In this document: positions 34,721 to 44,193 of the stretch, piece by piece
Numbering within the stretch: the first letter of the stretch is position 1
How the letters are laid out: each line of letters starts with the position of its first letter
Assembly: GCF_029589055.1 (NCBI RefSeq)
Contig: NZ_JARQZP010000003.1
Span: forward strand, 248,001 to 312,000
Direction of reading: 5' to 3'
Length of the DNA: 64,000 bases
Source: Vibrio hannami
Lineage (GTDB): Bacteria > Pseudomonadota > Gammaproteobacteria > Enterobacterales > Vibrionaceae
The notes under the pieces: generated by a model
The model's input: the letters and a program-made list of their open reading frames with translations, nothing else
The model's database searches: none
What the model was told of the DNA's origin: nothing
Made by a program: the position numbers and the translations under genes

Positions 34721-35416
34721 ATGATTACTGTACGGTACGCACAAGATAGAGGACAGGCAAATTACGGTTGGCTCGATACCAAATACTCATTTTCGTTTGC
34801 TGACTACTACGACCCTGCTCATATGGGTTTTTCTTCCCTAAGGGTTATCAATGATGATCTCATTTATCCGGGCGCGGGTTTCGATACTCACGGCCACCGT
34901 GATATGGAAATTATTACTTACATCACCGATGGAAGTATTGAACACAAAGATAGCGAGGGGAATGTACGGGTATTGCCCGCAGGGGAATTTCAATTGATGT
35001 CCGCTGGCAAAGGTATCTATCACAGTGAATACAATGCATCTCAGGTCGACAAGCTGGCTCTTTTGCAAATCTGGATAGAACCAAACGAATTTGGTGGAAC
35101 ACCGGGTTATCAGCAGAAAGATTTTGGTCACGATCAAGGCATTACTACTATAGCAACACCAACGGGTGAAAATGGAACACTACAAATTAAACAGGACGCT
35201 AAGTTGCATCAGCTTATCCTTGAGCCTGGCTCAACAATAGACTTTGATATTGAGCTAGGAAGAAACGTGTATGTTCATCAGGTTACTGGGACGCTCTTAG
35301 TTGATGCAACAAGCCTGAGTCCTGGAGATGGAGCGAAAGTTGAAAATCAAGATAGCTTAGAGCTAAAAAACAGCGGTGACGACACCGTTACTGCACTTAT
35401 ATTCGATTTACCTTAG
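34721..35416 (+). CDS. Pirin family protein (YhhW-like)
   Basis: A 231-residue bicupin of the pirin family, the same length as E. coli YhhW, which has quercetin 2,3-dioxygenase activity. The N-terminal cupin metal ligands are in FDTHGHRDMEIITYI and GIYHSEYNAS (three His and one Glu). The ATG at 34721 with AGAGGT upstream is preferred to an upstream TTG/ATG extension that lacks homology. It is divergent from the LysR gene and 31 bases before the glutathionyl-hydroquinone reductase. Confidence 0.9.
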   Translation: MITVRYAQDRGQANYGWLDTKYSFSFADYYDPAHMGFSSLRVINDDLIYPGAGFDTHGHRDMEIITYITDGSIEHKDSEGNVRVLPAGEFQLMSAGKGIYHSEYNASQVDKLALLQIWIEPNEFGGTPGYQQKDFGHDQGITTIATPTGENGTLQIKQDAKLHQLILEPGSTIDFDIELGRNVYVHQVTGTLLVDATSLSPGDGAKVENQDSLELKNSGDDTVTALIFDLP

Positions 35417-35447
35417 TATCAGCAAAACCTGGGACAGGAGAGTAAAG

Positions 35448-36419
35448 ATGGGCTTACTAGTTAACGGTGTATGGCATGACAAGTGGTATGACACCAAATC
35501 AAGCAAAGGGACTTTTCAGCGCGAAGATGCACAGTTGAGAAACTGGATTACGGTTGATGGTTCTGCAGGGCCGACAGGAGAGGGTGGTTTTAAGGCTGAA
35601 TCAGGCCGTTACCATTTGTACGTATCTCTTGCTTGTCCCTGGGCACACCGAACTTTGATATTCAGAAAAATCAAGGGGCTTGAAGAGCATATAACGGTAT
35701 CAGTTGTAAGCCCGGATATGCTGGAAAACGGTTGGACTTTTGATAAATCTAATCACAGTACAGGCGATCATTTATTTGACTACGACTTTCTTCATCAGGT
35801 CTATACCCGAAATAAGTCTGACTATTCCGGTCGAGTAACAGTGCCCGTTTTATGGGACAAAAAACTGAACCGGATTGTGAGCAATGAATCGTCGGAAATC
35901 ATTCGTATGTTTAACTCTGCATTTGATGAAGTCACAGGGAACACACTGGATTTCTATCCGGCTGAGTTGGCTAGTGAAATAGAAGAGGTTAATAACTTCG
36001 TTTATCACAATATCAACAATGGTGTTTATAAAGCGGGATTTGCTACCAGTCAGGAAGCCTATGTAGATGCTTACACAGCGCTTTTTGATGCACTGGGTCA
36101 GTTAGAGGAAAAATTAGCGGATCAAAGATACCTGATTGGAGATCAAATCACCGAAGCCGATTGGCGCCTGTTTACCACTTTGATTCGGTTTGACGCTGTT
36201 TACGTTGGTCATTTCAAGTGCAATCAAAAGCAAATAGAACAGTATAAAAATATCCGTGGGTATATGAGGGAGTTATATCAGTACGTGGGCGTTGCTGAAA
36301 CAGTCGATTTTTACCATATTAAACGTCACTACTATTTCAGCCATACGATGATAAACCCGACACAAGTGGTACCGTTAGGGCCGGACATCGATTATATGTC
36401 TGAGCATGGAAGGAGCTAG
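35448..36419 (+). CDS. Glutathionyl-hydroquinone reductase (YqjG/ECM4 family)
   Basis: A 323-residue glutathione transferase of the Xi class. The active-site cysteine is in YVSLACPWAHRTLI, with DKKLNRIVSNESSEIIRMFN in the thioredoxin domain and GDQITEADWRLFTTLIRFD in the helical domain; the KRHYYFSH and INPTQVVPLGP motifs close to the C terminus are typical. It reduces glutathionyl-hydroquinones to hydroquinones. The ATG at 35448 follows ACAGGAGAG; a longer frame from 35376 overlaps the pirin gene. With pirin it forms an operon opposite the LysR gene. Confidence 0.93.
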   Translation: MGLLVNGVWHDKWYDTKSSKGTFQREDAQLRNWITVDGSAGPTGEGGFKAESGRYHLYVSLACPWAHRTLIFRKIKGLEEHITVSVVSPDMLENGWTFDKSNHSTGDHLFDYDFLHQVYTRNKSDYSGRVTVPVLWDKKLNRIVSNESSEIIRMFNSAFDEVTGNTLDFYPAELASEIEEVNNFVYHNINNGVYKAGFATSQEAYVDAYTALFDALGQLEEKLADQRYLIGDQITEADWRLFTTLIRFDAVYVGHFKCNQKQIEQYKNIRGYMRELYQYVGVAETVDFYHIKRHYYFSHTMINPTQVVPLGPDIDYMSEHGRS

Positions 36420-36431
36420 GGCTAGCAGACC

Positions 36432-38921
36432 CTAGCGACTATTAACTAAAGCCTTGTCATCTGCTTCAGCGTCCAGAAATTGCTGTTGGAAACTTTCCAC
36501 AGCAATTGCCTGAGACCAGTAATATCCCTGCCCAACACAACCACCCAATTCACGAATCATGGCTAGCTCTTCTTTTGTCTCTATCCCCTCAACTACGACC
36601 CTAGCTCCTAAAATATCAGCCATGTTGAGCAGGGTTTTAACGATTGCCTGATTGGTGACATTATTCTGTATCTCTTTAACAAACATCATATCTACTTTAA
36701 CTTCATCGACTGCCAATTGGCTGAGGTAAGCCATTGAGGAATACCCTGTACCAAAGTCATCTAGCGAAATAGCAAAGCCGAGTTGTTTTATCGCGCCTAT
36801 TTTCTTTATTAGTTGTTTCGAATTATCCAGTTCCTGAGACTCCGTTATTTCCAATGTAATGCGGGCAGGGTCAACTGCATACTGGGTGCTGGCATGTTCG
36901 AGGTGATTGATAAAATCCTCTTGCATCAGATCGATAGCGGATATGTTTATGGACAAACTAAAGTGTTTTGGTGTGTTCACAATCCAGGCAAACATCTTGT
37001 TGATAGCGATAAGAGTCAGGCTGTGAATGAGTCCACTTTGTTCTGCCAACGGAATAAACACGTTGGGAGGCACCATACCGAGTTGTTTATGAGGCCAACG
37101 CATCAAAGCTTCGCCACCGATGACTTTGTTACTCGTAATATCTACCTTAGGTTGAACAAAAATATCAATTTCCTGATTTGCGATAGCTAGCCGTAACTCG
37201 TGCAAAATATGAATATGAGTTTCTACTTTCTCAATCATTTGCTTGTTGTACGGTAGCCATGGCATTCCACTTTTTTGCGCCTCTAACAGTGCCATATATG
37301 CTTTTTGGTGAAGGTTTGTGATATCGTCGTCGCCACACTCAACACTTGCAGCTCTCACGTGAATATCTGAAAAATAGAGGGTATCCGCTAATTCAACCCG
37401 CCAGATTTCAAGCAACGTTTTAACCTGTTGTTCAACACTAACTTCATTATCTACAAATACCATGGTCTGCATAGGTGGAATAGAAATGCCGAAGTGGCTT
37501 TTGTTTAGGTGAATATTAAGCTGCCAGGGTAGCCTGGATACTTTTTTGCCGACCTTCAGCATTACACTTCTGGTTTCAGTGGCTACCTTATCGGTACCTA
37601 ATGCACTAATAAGGTGATCCAAACCTTCCATGTAAATCAAAATAAGCCGAATTTTTGTTGTGTCGACTTCTTGTTCTCGGAATTGCTTTTTAAGAGCATA
37701 TTGGTAAAAGTTCTGATTTGGCATGTTCAGGGTTTGATCCAGAAGGCGATGCTGTCTGTCTTGTAGCTCATGATATTGCAGGCGTTTGGCAAGGCCAATA
37801 GACAGCAGGTACAGTTCACCTAAAACGCCAAGCATAAAGGCGTGCATTGTCACCATGTTTTGTGGAATCAGATTACTGTAGGTAAGAAAGCCAACACTAG
37901 CTCCAAAACAGGTGCTCAACCACGATAGAAGATAGTATGAAGCGGGATAGTATTTATGTTTAATAGCAACGATGGCAGAGCTAATACATACGTAACTGAC
38001 AATGATGAGCATTACAGTGGTGACGTACATTCTTTGTAGCTCAGTTATTTGAAAATTGACAACAAGCAGAAACAAGAATATCCAGACACTTTTATTGAGC
38101 GCCATACCAAGCCTTGGACGATATTTTTTGATATCAAGAAAATGTTTGGCAAACATAAGTGCACACCATAACAACATTAGGTGCATGGTACCCATGTTGT
38201 TGGCCAACAAGCGCACAAACTGGTCTGGAAATAGCAGATACCCAAACCCGTGCAAAGGTGCAAAGTTCAGGAACATGAGTAACTGAAACAGCAAGTACCA
38301 GCCATATTGTGCGCTGTTAAAGTTGAGAGAGAAAACAACGGCATTGTATATTGCCAGGGCCAGAAATATGCCGATGGTTGCCCCCCAAAACAGGAGCGTT
38401 TGCGTCTGAGTGTCTTCGAATGTCTGCGTATCCATCAGGCTAAGCGGTAAAATCGCAGGGCCATCGCTTTGCTTTCGTATTAGCAACGTAATTTGCTCTT
38501 TGGGTGCCATAGTAAATTTGAATACCACCCCCTGATAGAGCTCGTTTGTAGCCGGTCGGCTATGGATGCCAAGCAGCTTCGATTGAATTAACTCCCCATC
38601 TCTAAACAAATAAATATCAAGGTGTTGTAACAGGTGATTTTGAGACACCAGAGCTAGATCTTTGGGATTACTGAGTTGTGAGGCGAACAGTTCGATTTTA
38701 TACCAGTAATTATCGGTATTTGGATTGATGGAGGTTTGATATAACTTGGAATTAAAGGTTGTCAGCTCAAAAATTTGTTCTGCGTTGCGGTCGTTGTGAT
38801 CGACTAGCGTTGCCAGAGGAGGCGGCAGATTTAAGTGTTTAAAGTCGTCATCAATCCTCAGACCTGAAGCTGATAAAGAGTGGCTCAATAGAACTAAAAC
38901 AACCCAAAGATATCTGATCAT
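36432..38921 (-). CDS. 7TM-sensor EAL phosphodiesterase with degenerate GGDEF
   Basis: An 829-residue membrane receptor. A signal peptide leads into a periplasmic 7TMR-DISM extracellular domain (about 25-170), then seven membrane spans (about 180-375), a coiled linker (YHELQDRQHRLLDQT), a GGDEF-like domain lacking the GGDEF signature (NKSHFGISIPP in its place), and an EAL domain with its catalytic residues (GGEALMRW, NISAIDL, EITESQ, DDFGTGYSS, VVEGIET). It is therefore expected to be a c-di-GMP phosphodiesterase whose GGDEF-like domain is at most regulatory. It converges on the glutathionyl-hydroquinone reductase, 12 bases apart. Confidence 0.92.
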   Translation of the reverse strand: MIRYLWVVLVLLSHSLSASGLRIDDDFKHLNLPPPLATLVDHNDRNAEQIFELTTFNSKLYQTSINPNTDNYWYKIELFASQLSNPKDLALVSQNHLLQHLDIYLFRDGELIQSKLLGIHSRPATNELYQGVVFKFTMAPKEQITLLIRKQSDGPAILPLSLMDTQTFEDTQTQTLLFWGATIGIFLALAIYNAVVFSLNFNSAQYGWYLLFQLLMFLNFAPLHGFGYLLFPDQFVRLLANNMGTMHLMLLWCALMFAKHFLDIKKYRPRLGMALNKSVWIFLFLLVVNFQITELQRMYVTTVMLIIVSYVCISSAIVAIKHKYYPASYYLLSWLSTCFGASVGFLTYSNLIPQNMVTMHAFMLGVLGELYLLSIGLAKRLQYHELQDRQHRLLDQTLNMPNQNFYQYALKKQFREQEVDTTKIRLILIYMEGLDHLISALGTDKVATETRSVMLKVGKKVSRLPWQLNIHLNKSHFGISIPPMQTMVFVDNEVSVEQQVKTLLEIWRVELADTLYFSDIHVRAASVECGDDDITNLHQKAYMALLEAQKSGMPWLPYNKQMIEKVETHIHILHELRLAIANQEIDIFVQPKVDITSNKVIGGEALMRWPHKQLGMVPPNVFIPLAEQSGLIHSLTLIAINKMFAWIVNTPKHFSLSINISAIDLMQEDFINHLEHASTQYAVDPARITLEITESQELDNSKQLIKKIGAIKQLGFAISLDDFGTGYSSMAYLSQLAVDEVKVDMMFVKEIQNNVTNQAIVKTLLNMADILGARVVVEGIETKEELAMIRELGGCVGQGYYWSQAIAVESFQQQFLDAEADDKALVNSR

Positions 38922-39034
38922 ATCCTGACTCTAGCCAATGACATTTATTTACTATTCTTTTTTCTATAGGAATTTTTATTCCCTTATTAGAAAGCATATG
39001 TCACAGCTGGGATATTTCAAATATGAAGGAAGAT

Positions 39035-39064
39035 ACAGAGGGTGAAACGACTTACACCCTCTGT
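39035..39064 (-). terminator. Hairpin downstream of the acyltransferase gene
   Basis: A 10-bp perfect stem (ACAGAGGGTG / CACCCTCTGT) with a 10-base loop, 10 bases after the acyltransferase stop, with only a weak T-rich tail. Confidence 0.65.
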
Positions 39065-39074
39065 TGATTTTATA

Positions 39075-40088
39075 TTATGAAGCTTGAAGAGGGGATGGCT
39101 TACCAGTTAAACGGAAGCCTCGTCCGATTGTCCACTTGAAGTATCTGTTAATGATAGTAACAGGTAGCATCAAAATAATGGCTGTCAGAATAGTAATGGT
39201 AAAACCAAGCGCTAATTGTATTGCCGGAGTGATCTCCAGCTGTAGCTGATTGAATACGGTGTAAATAATTTTCTGTTGTATAGAAAACACTTTTCCGTGC
39301 AAGCAAAAATAAAGCAGCGAATTTGAACCAATAAAGGTTAGAAATCCACTTAGTTTGTCTACTTTCTTAGAAACATAGATACAGATAATCAGGCCAAGCA
39401 AGGTGATGACTAAACCATCTAACACATAGTTCGTGGTCGTAAAGCTTACATGTTCTGCAAAATTTCGATAATGAGCAGTAACTAGCGGAAGATAAACTAA
39501 GGCAGATATTATCGCTACTTTGGCTGTTATTATACGAGCCAAAACTTGTTCATATTGTTTATAAACAAAACCCAGCGACATATAAAACACAGAGGGTGCG
39601 ATTAGCTCAATATGCCAGGGGATTGGTGCCGAGTTTATATAATGATTTACCGCCATAAAAAGCGTCGAAAGTGCGATTAAAGCAACGCCTTTTGTGTACT
39701 TGACCATAAAATAAAACGGTATTGTAGACACAAACAGGCTCGCCAGGAACCAAAGACCATCGTCATGCCCGCGTATTTGCATAAAGAAGTTGTAAAACGC
39801 TTCTGCAATTGGTGGCTTGTCTCCAAAAGTTAATATCTGTGTAAGAACTATATTGATAACGCCATAAATAAAAAATGGGATCAGAATGGTTCGGAATCTC
39901 TGTTCGATAACTTCAATAAAGCTGTATTTTGTGTTGAACAAGTAACCAGAAACAAAAAAGAAAGTGGTTAAGAACATTGGCGTGAAATACGCCATGAGTG
40001 TTTCATTGGTAAAATCGAGATGTGAGTAAATAATCATGAGGAAAGCCATTCCTCTTGATATATCCACCCAGGCTATTCTTTCTTTCAT
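39075..40088 (-). CDS. Acyltransferase 3 family membrane protein
   Basis: A 337-residue protein with about ten membrane spans. The N-terminal RIAWVDISRGMAFLMIIYSHLDF carries the family Asp, Arg and His residues, followed by FFVSGYLFNTKYS. Acyltransferase 3 proteins add acetyl or related groups to sugars of surface polysaccharides or other envelope molecules. The ATG at 40088 was preferred to 40106; GGAG lies upstream. No polysaccharide genes are adjacent, so the acceptor is unknown. Confidence 0.88.
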   Translation of the reverse strand: MKERIAWVDISRGMAFLMIIYSHLDFTNETLMAYFTPMFLTTFFFVSGYLFNTKYSFIEVIEQRFRTILIPFFIYGVINIVLTQILTFGDKPPIAEAFYNFFMQIRGHDDGLWFLASLFVSTIPFYFMVKYTKGVALIALSTLFMAVNHYINSAPIPWHIELIAPSVFYMSLGFVYKQYEQVLARIITAKVAIISALVYLPLVTAHYRNFAEHVSFTTTNYVLDGLVITLLGLIICIYVSKKVDKLSGFLTFIGSNSLLYFCLHGKVFSIQQKIIYTVFNQLQLEITPAIQLALGFTITILTAIILMLPVTIINRYFKWTIGRGFRLTGKPSPLQAS

Positions 40089-40281
40089 ATATCTTGCTCC
40101 ATACATCCGGAGGATGAGCTGGTGAGAGTTTGGGAGCGGAATATAAACGGTTTATGTCATTGAAAAGTTATGGGTTGGTCACTTTGTCGGAAGTATTGTG
40201 CTGGACATTCTCAGTGTTTTTGTTCGGATTGGATCTATAGCTACTGTCAATGTATTTGGAGTCAGGTAGGCTTTGCAGAAG

Positions 40282-40309
40282 AAAAAAGCCCGTTGAAAAA
40301 TCAACGGGC
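40282..40309 (-). terminator. Terminator after the PTS gene
   Basis: Stem GCCCGTTGA / TCAACGGGC with a 4-base loop, followed on the minus strand by six T residues. It lies 39 bases after the PTS stop codon. Confidence 0.9.
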
Positions 40310-40347
40310 AACATCATCAAACGGGAAGTTCTCTTTGAGTTATTGTA

Positions 40348-41793
40348 TTAAGCGGCTGCTTTTTGAAGTTTTGCTTCTTTAGTTTTCTGACGAGCGCCAA
40401 GCACAATAGTCAGACCAAAAGAAAGCGCGAATGAAACCAGCATGCCAATCACGTAAACGCTAATGCTGTCAGGGCGGATAGAGATAATACCCGGCAGACC
40501 TGCTGCACCCAGTGCTTGAGCTTTAACATTGAACATTGTCAGGAACGCACTTGATACCGCTGCTGCACAGATTGCTGCGATGAACGGGTATCGTAGCTTA
40601 AGGTTTACACCGAACATTGCTGGCTCAGTAATACCTAGTAGGGCAGTGACACCTGATGGCATCGCAACACCTTTGGTTTTAAGGTCTTTGGTTGTAAAGC
40701 CAACCGCTAGCGCTGCACCACCCTGAGCAATGTTAGACATTGCAGCAATAGGGAAGATGAAAGTACCACCTGTGATTGCGATGTCTGCCAGTAGCTGAGT
40801 TTCGATAGCAATGAAGCTGTGGTGCATGCCTGTAATTACGAACGGAGCGTAGATAAAGCCAAACAGTGCGCCACCAACGAAGCCAGCTGAATCGTATAGC
40901 CAGTTCAGACCGTCACCAAGCAGGAAGCCGATATCACGTGTAGCCGGGCCAACAAGTGTAAACGTCAGGAAGCCAGTGATAAAGATTGCCAGCATTGGAG
41001 TCAATAGGTTATCCAGTACCGATGGGATAAACTTGCGAAGGCCGTTTTCGACTTTAGCCAGAATAAATGCTGATACAAGTACTGGTAGTACAGAGCCCTG
41101 GTAACCGACTTTTTGAATCTCAAACCCGAAGATGTTCCAGGTAGGAATGGTTCCAGCAACACTTGCGCCACCGAAGCCCCAACCGTTCAACAGGTCTGGG
41201 TGAACCATCAACATCCCCAGCGCTGCACCAAGGAATGGGTTACCGCCGAATTTTTTAGAAGCAGAGAAGGCTAACAGAACAGGTAGATAAACAAATGGGG
41301 CATTAGCAAATGTGTTGATCATGCTCGCTAGATCTGCCATACCTGGGTATGCTTCGATCAGCGATTGACCTTCAATAAACAGTCCAGAAGCCGTTAGTAG
41401 GTTGAAGATACCCATCAACAGGCCACCCGCAACGATAGCAGGAATAATAGGTACGAAGATATCTGACAAACCTTTAACTGCACGTTGAACCACGTTCTGC
41501 TTTTCCGCGCCCGCAGCTGCTACGTCACGGGTAGACATGTCGGCTAGGCCAGTAAGTTTGGCCAGCTCTGCATGAACCTGATTCACGATGCCTGAACCAA
41601 AAATAATTTGGTACTGCCCGGCAACCTTGAACTGACCTTTCACGCCTTCTAGATCTTCGATTGCCTTTTCATCGACTAGAGATTCATCTTTAAGAGCCAG
41701 GCGCAGACGCGTTGCACAGTGAGCCAGCGCTTGGATGTTATCTTTACCGCCAATCAGCGATAACAGTTCTTTTGCTACAGCAGGGTAATTCAT
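40348..41793 (-). CDS. PTS sugar transporter subunit IIBC, sucrose/trehalose family
   Basis: A 481-residue PTS permease. The IIB domain (1-about 85) has the phosphocysteine motif ALAHCATRLRLALKDE and GQYQIIFG; the IIC domain (about 105-465) has about ten spans with IPAIVAGGLLMG, GNPFLGAALGMLMVHPDLL, FVITGMHHSFIA and LLGITEPAMFGVNLKLRYPF. There is no IIA domain, so the general IIA-Glc (Crr) would be needed, as for ScrA or TreB. No sucrase or trehalase gene is adjacent, so sucrose and trehalose remain equal candidates. GGAGTAAGAT precedes the ATG. Confidence 0.9.
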   Translation of the reverse strand: MNYPAVAKELLSLIGGKDNIQALAHCATRLRLALKDESLVDEKAIEDLEGVKGQFKVAGQYQIIFGSGIVNQVHAELAKLTGLADMSTRDVAAAGAEKQNVVQRAVKGLSDIFVPIIPAIVAGGLLMGIFNLLTASGLFIEGQSLIEAYPGMADLASMINTFANAPFVYLPVLLAFSASKKFGGNPFLGAALGMLMVHPDLLNGWGFGGASVAGTIPTWNIFGFEIQKVGYQGSVLPVLVSAFILAKVENGLRKFIPSVLDNLLTPMLAIFITGFLTFTLVGPATRDIGFLLGDGLNWLYDSAGFVGGALFGFIYAPFVITGMHHSFIAIETQLLADIAITGGTFIFPIAAMSNIAQGGAALAVGFTTKDLKTKGVAMPSGVTALLGITEPAMFGVNLKLRYPFIAAICAAAVSSAFLTMFNVKAQALGAAGLPGIISIRPDSISVYVIGMLVSFALSFGLTIVLGARQKTKEAKLQKAAA

Positions 41794-41846
41794 ATCTTAC
41801 TCCGGTTGTCTTTTATCGAGTATTCGAATTCAATCTTAAGTGTATC

Positions 41847-41862
41847 GGGAACGTTTGCAAAC
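41847..41862. promoter_or_regulatory. Candidate LacI-type operator upstream of the PTS gene
   Basis: GGGAACGTTTGC (41847-41858) merges with the palindrome GTTTGCAAAC (41853-41862), about 55 bases upstream of the PTS start. The 497-base gap 41794-42290 holds no gene that I can support, only this site and its counterpart at 42080 and AT-rich promoter sequence. Confidence 0.5.
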
Positions 41863-42079
41863 CGAATTCTCTATTTATTTTATAATTAGTCAAAAGGCGG
41901 TGCGGTAAAGTGTGATGGAGCGCTCAGTATTTCTGTATCGATTAAGAGCCTTGTAATAAGGGTGTTGTGAGGTTTTATTACAGGTTTCTGGGGGAGGTAT
42001 GAAGAGAAACGGCCAATAAGCACTTGAAAAAGCACAGAGTTCAATGCGTTATGTTTAGATGATATTTTCTATTTTAATT

Positions 42080-42091
42080 GAGAACGTTCCC
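42080..42091. promoter_or_regulatory. Candidate LacI-type operator upstream of HPr
   Basis: GAGAACGTTCCC is a near-perfect palindrome with an AACGTT centre. Its reverse complement (GGGAACGTTCTC) matches the site before the PTS gene at the first nine positions. It lies about 200 bases before the HPr start. Confidence 0.5.
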
Positions 42092-42290
42092 GCTTGTAGG
42101 GCGAGATGGTTAGATCGAACTAGAACAGAATGAAATTGAGATAAATTGGAAATGATGAGCCGGAGAAGAAATATGGACATCACATGTTACAAATAGAATG
42201 GTGATTAGTTCAATAAATCGGGCACAGATCTCAGAAGTTAGGAAGAATAATAGGTAAAAATGGAGGCAATTAATTCAAGGGGTAAAAAAT

Positions 42291-42542
42291 ATGTATAAAA
42301 AAACTGCAGTAATCACAGCTGAAAATGGTCTACACACTCGTCCTGCTGCACAGTTCGTTAAAGAAGCGAAGAAGTTTGCGGAAGATGTAGAAGTTGTATC
42401 TGGTGGTAAAGCTGCGTCTGCAAAAAGCTTGTTTAAACTTCAAACATTAGGTCTAGTTAAAGGAACTGAAGTAACGGTTCAGTCTCCTAACCAGCAAGCG
42501 GTTAATGAGCTAGCTAAATTCCTAGAGAATGTTGAAGGCTAA
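42291..42542 (+). CDS. HPr family phosphocarrier protein
   Basis: An 83-residue HPr. The phosphorylated histidine is in ENGLHTRPAAQFVKEAKKF, and the conserved serine region is KAASAKSLFKLQTLGLVKG. It closely resembles Vibrio PtsH, but there is no ptsI or crr next to it, so it is probably a second, stand-alone HPr. Divergent location from a PTS IIBC gene and a shared candidate operator suggest that it is induced with that permease. Confidence 0.93.
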   Translation: MYKKTAVITAENGLHTRPAAQFVKEAKKFAEDVEVVSGGKAASAKSLFKLQTLGLVKGTEVTVQSPNQQAVNELAKFLENVEG

Positions 42543-42571
42543 TCAAGCTAATACATTTTGAGTTATTTCTG

Positions 42572-42600
42572 AAAAAGTGCAGTTCCTCCTGCACTTTTTT
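42572..42600 (+). terminator. Terminator after HPr
   Basis: An 11-bp stem (AAAAAGTGCAG / CTGCACTTTTT) with a 6-base loop and a T run, 30 bases after the stop codon. Confidence 0.93.
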
Positions 42601-42766
42601 AATTTCTGTTTCCAATAGTAAACACCCCTATACAGCATTCTGCTAACCATTCTTCCTTGTTTCAATAAAATTTATCGTTGTATCTCTTGTTATTTGTAGA
42701 TAAAGTTTCGTATAGGAAACTATATATGCGCGAGTATACGTAGCGTATTAAATTTAAGGACAAATA

Positions 42767-44173
42767 ATGACAGAATTAATTAGTGTAGATGTATCCGTAC
42801 TTGGCGGTGGGCCAGGTGGCTATACAGCGGCGTTTAGAGCAGCAGATTTAGGGATGAGTGTTTGCCTTATCGAGCAACAAGCTACATTAGGCGGTGTTTG
42901 TGTCAATGTTGGGTGTATCCCGTCAAAAACACTTCTGCATGCCAGCAGCTTTATCGAAGAGGCTAAAGAATCGAATAAGATGGGCATCTCTGTTGGTGAG
43001 GTTGATATCGATATTGAACAACTACGATCTCATAAAGAGCAAACTGTTAGCAAACTGACATCAGGGCTAGCTTCACTATGTAAAGCGCGTAAGGTTGTTC
43101 GTGTTCAGGGACGCGGAGAATTCAGGGACAGGAATACACTTACGGTTAATAATGGCGAACAGACGATCGAGTTTAAGCATGCGATTATCGCGACTGGTTC
43201 TCGTCCTGTATCCCTTCCTTTTGCTCCTGAAGATAAGCGAATCTGGAACTCTACCGATGCTTTGGCGTTAAAAGAAATTCCAAGCAAATTGCTCATTATT
43301 GGCGGCGGTATCATCGGAATGGAAATGGCGCAGGTTTATTCGGCACTGGGCTCTGACATCACAATCGTCGAAGCTTTAGAGCAAGTGATTCCTCCGGCAG
43401 ATAAAGATGTTGTTATGCCGCTGAATAAAACGCTAAAGAAAAAATACCAGATCTACACCAAAACGCTTGTTACAGATATGGAGTCAGATGATTCAGGAGT
43501 TAAAGTCTGTTTCGAAGGTTCCAAAGCACCAGAATCCGATACATTTGATGCTGTGCTGGTGGCAATCGGCCGTACTCCTAATACGCAAAATATTGGTCTC
43601 GAAGCTTTAGATATTGCCGTTGATGAGAAAGGTTTGATCGCTGTTGATAGTCAGATGAAAACGGCTGTTTCGAATATCTTTGCTATTGGCGATATTGTCG
43701 CCGGACCAATGTTAGCCCACAAAGCGACACATGAGGCAAAAGTAGCATCGGAAGCTATCTCTGGGTTGGATTCTCACTTCAAACCATCCTCAATTCCGTC
43801 GGTCGCTTATACCTCTCCAGAAGTGGCATGGACGGGATTAACTGAAAAAGAAGCGAAGGCGAAAGGCGTAGAGTATAACGTTGGCAAAGTACCCTGGATG
43901 GTGAGTGGCAGAGCGCTGAGCGTTGGCGCAGAAAATGGTGTCACCAAGGTGTTGTTTGATAAAGATTCAGGGAAAATAGTTGGTGCAGGAATTTGCGGTG
44001 CTAATGCAGGTGAAATGATTCACGAAATCTCTGTTGCGATAGAAAGTGGAGCAACGTTGAAAACTCTGGCTCACACAGTACACGCTCACCCGACACTTGC
44101 TGAAACCGTTGCAATGGCGGCTGAATTGGTTGACGGTTCGGTGACGGACATGCTTCCACAAAGAAGGCGATAA
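42767..44173 (+). CDS. Dihydrolipoyl dehydrogenase, stand-alone copy
   Basis: A 468-residue FAD-containing pyridine nucleotide disulfide oxidoreductase. The FAD motif is VLGGGPGGYTAAFRAADLG, the redox disulfide GGVCVNVGCIPSK, the NAD motif IIGGGIIGMEMAQ, the second FAD segment IFAIGDIVAGPMLAHKA, and the C-terminal HAHPTLAETV His-Glu pair. It differs from housekeeping Lpd by GGVCVNVG in place of GGTCLNVG. No E1/E2 or glycine-cleavage genes are adjacent, so the partner complex is unknown. It converges on the HAD gene at 44194. Confidence 0.9.
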   Translation: MTELISVDVSVLGGGPGGYTAAFRAADLGMSVCLIEQQATLGGVCVNVGCIPSKTLLHASSFIEEAKESNKMGISVGEVDIDIEQLRSHKEQTVSKLTSGLASLCKARKVVRVQGRGEFRDRNTLTVNNGEQTIEFKHAIIATGSRPVSLPFAPEDKRIWNSTDALALKEIPSKLLIIGGGIIGMEMAQVYSALGSDITIVEALEQVIPPADKDVVMPLNKTLKKKYQIYTKTLVTDMESDDSGVKVCFEGSKAPESDTFDAVLVAIGRTPNTQNIGLEALDIAVDEKGLIAVDSQMKTAVSNIFAIGDIVAGPMLAHKATHEAKVASEAISGLDSHFKPSSIPSVAYTSPEVAWTGLTEKEAKAKGVEYNVGKVPWMVSGRALSVGAENGVTKVLFDKDSGKIVGAGICGANAGEMIHEISVAIESGATLKTLAHTVHAHPTLAETVAMAAELVDGSVTDMLPQRRR

Positions 44174-44193
44174 TGATGCGAAACAGTAAATTA

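Noticed and set aside
42155..42199. 14-codon frame (MMSRRRNMDITCYK) upstream of HPr
   Set aside because: Too short, no evidence for a leader peptide function and no paired terminator/antiterminator.
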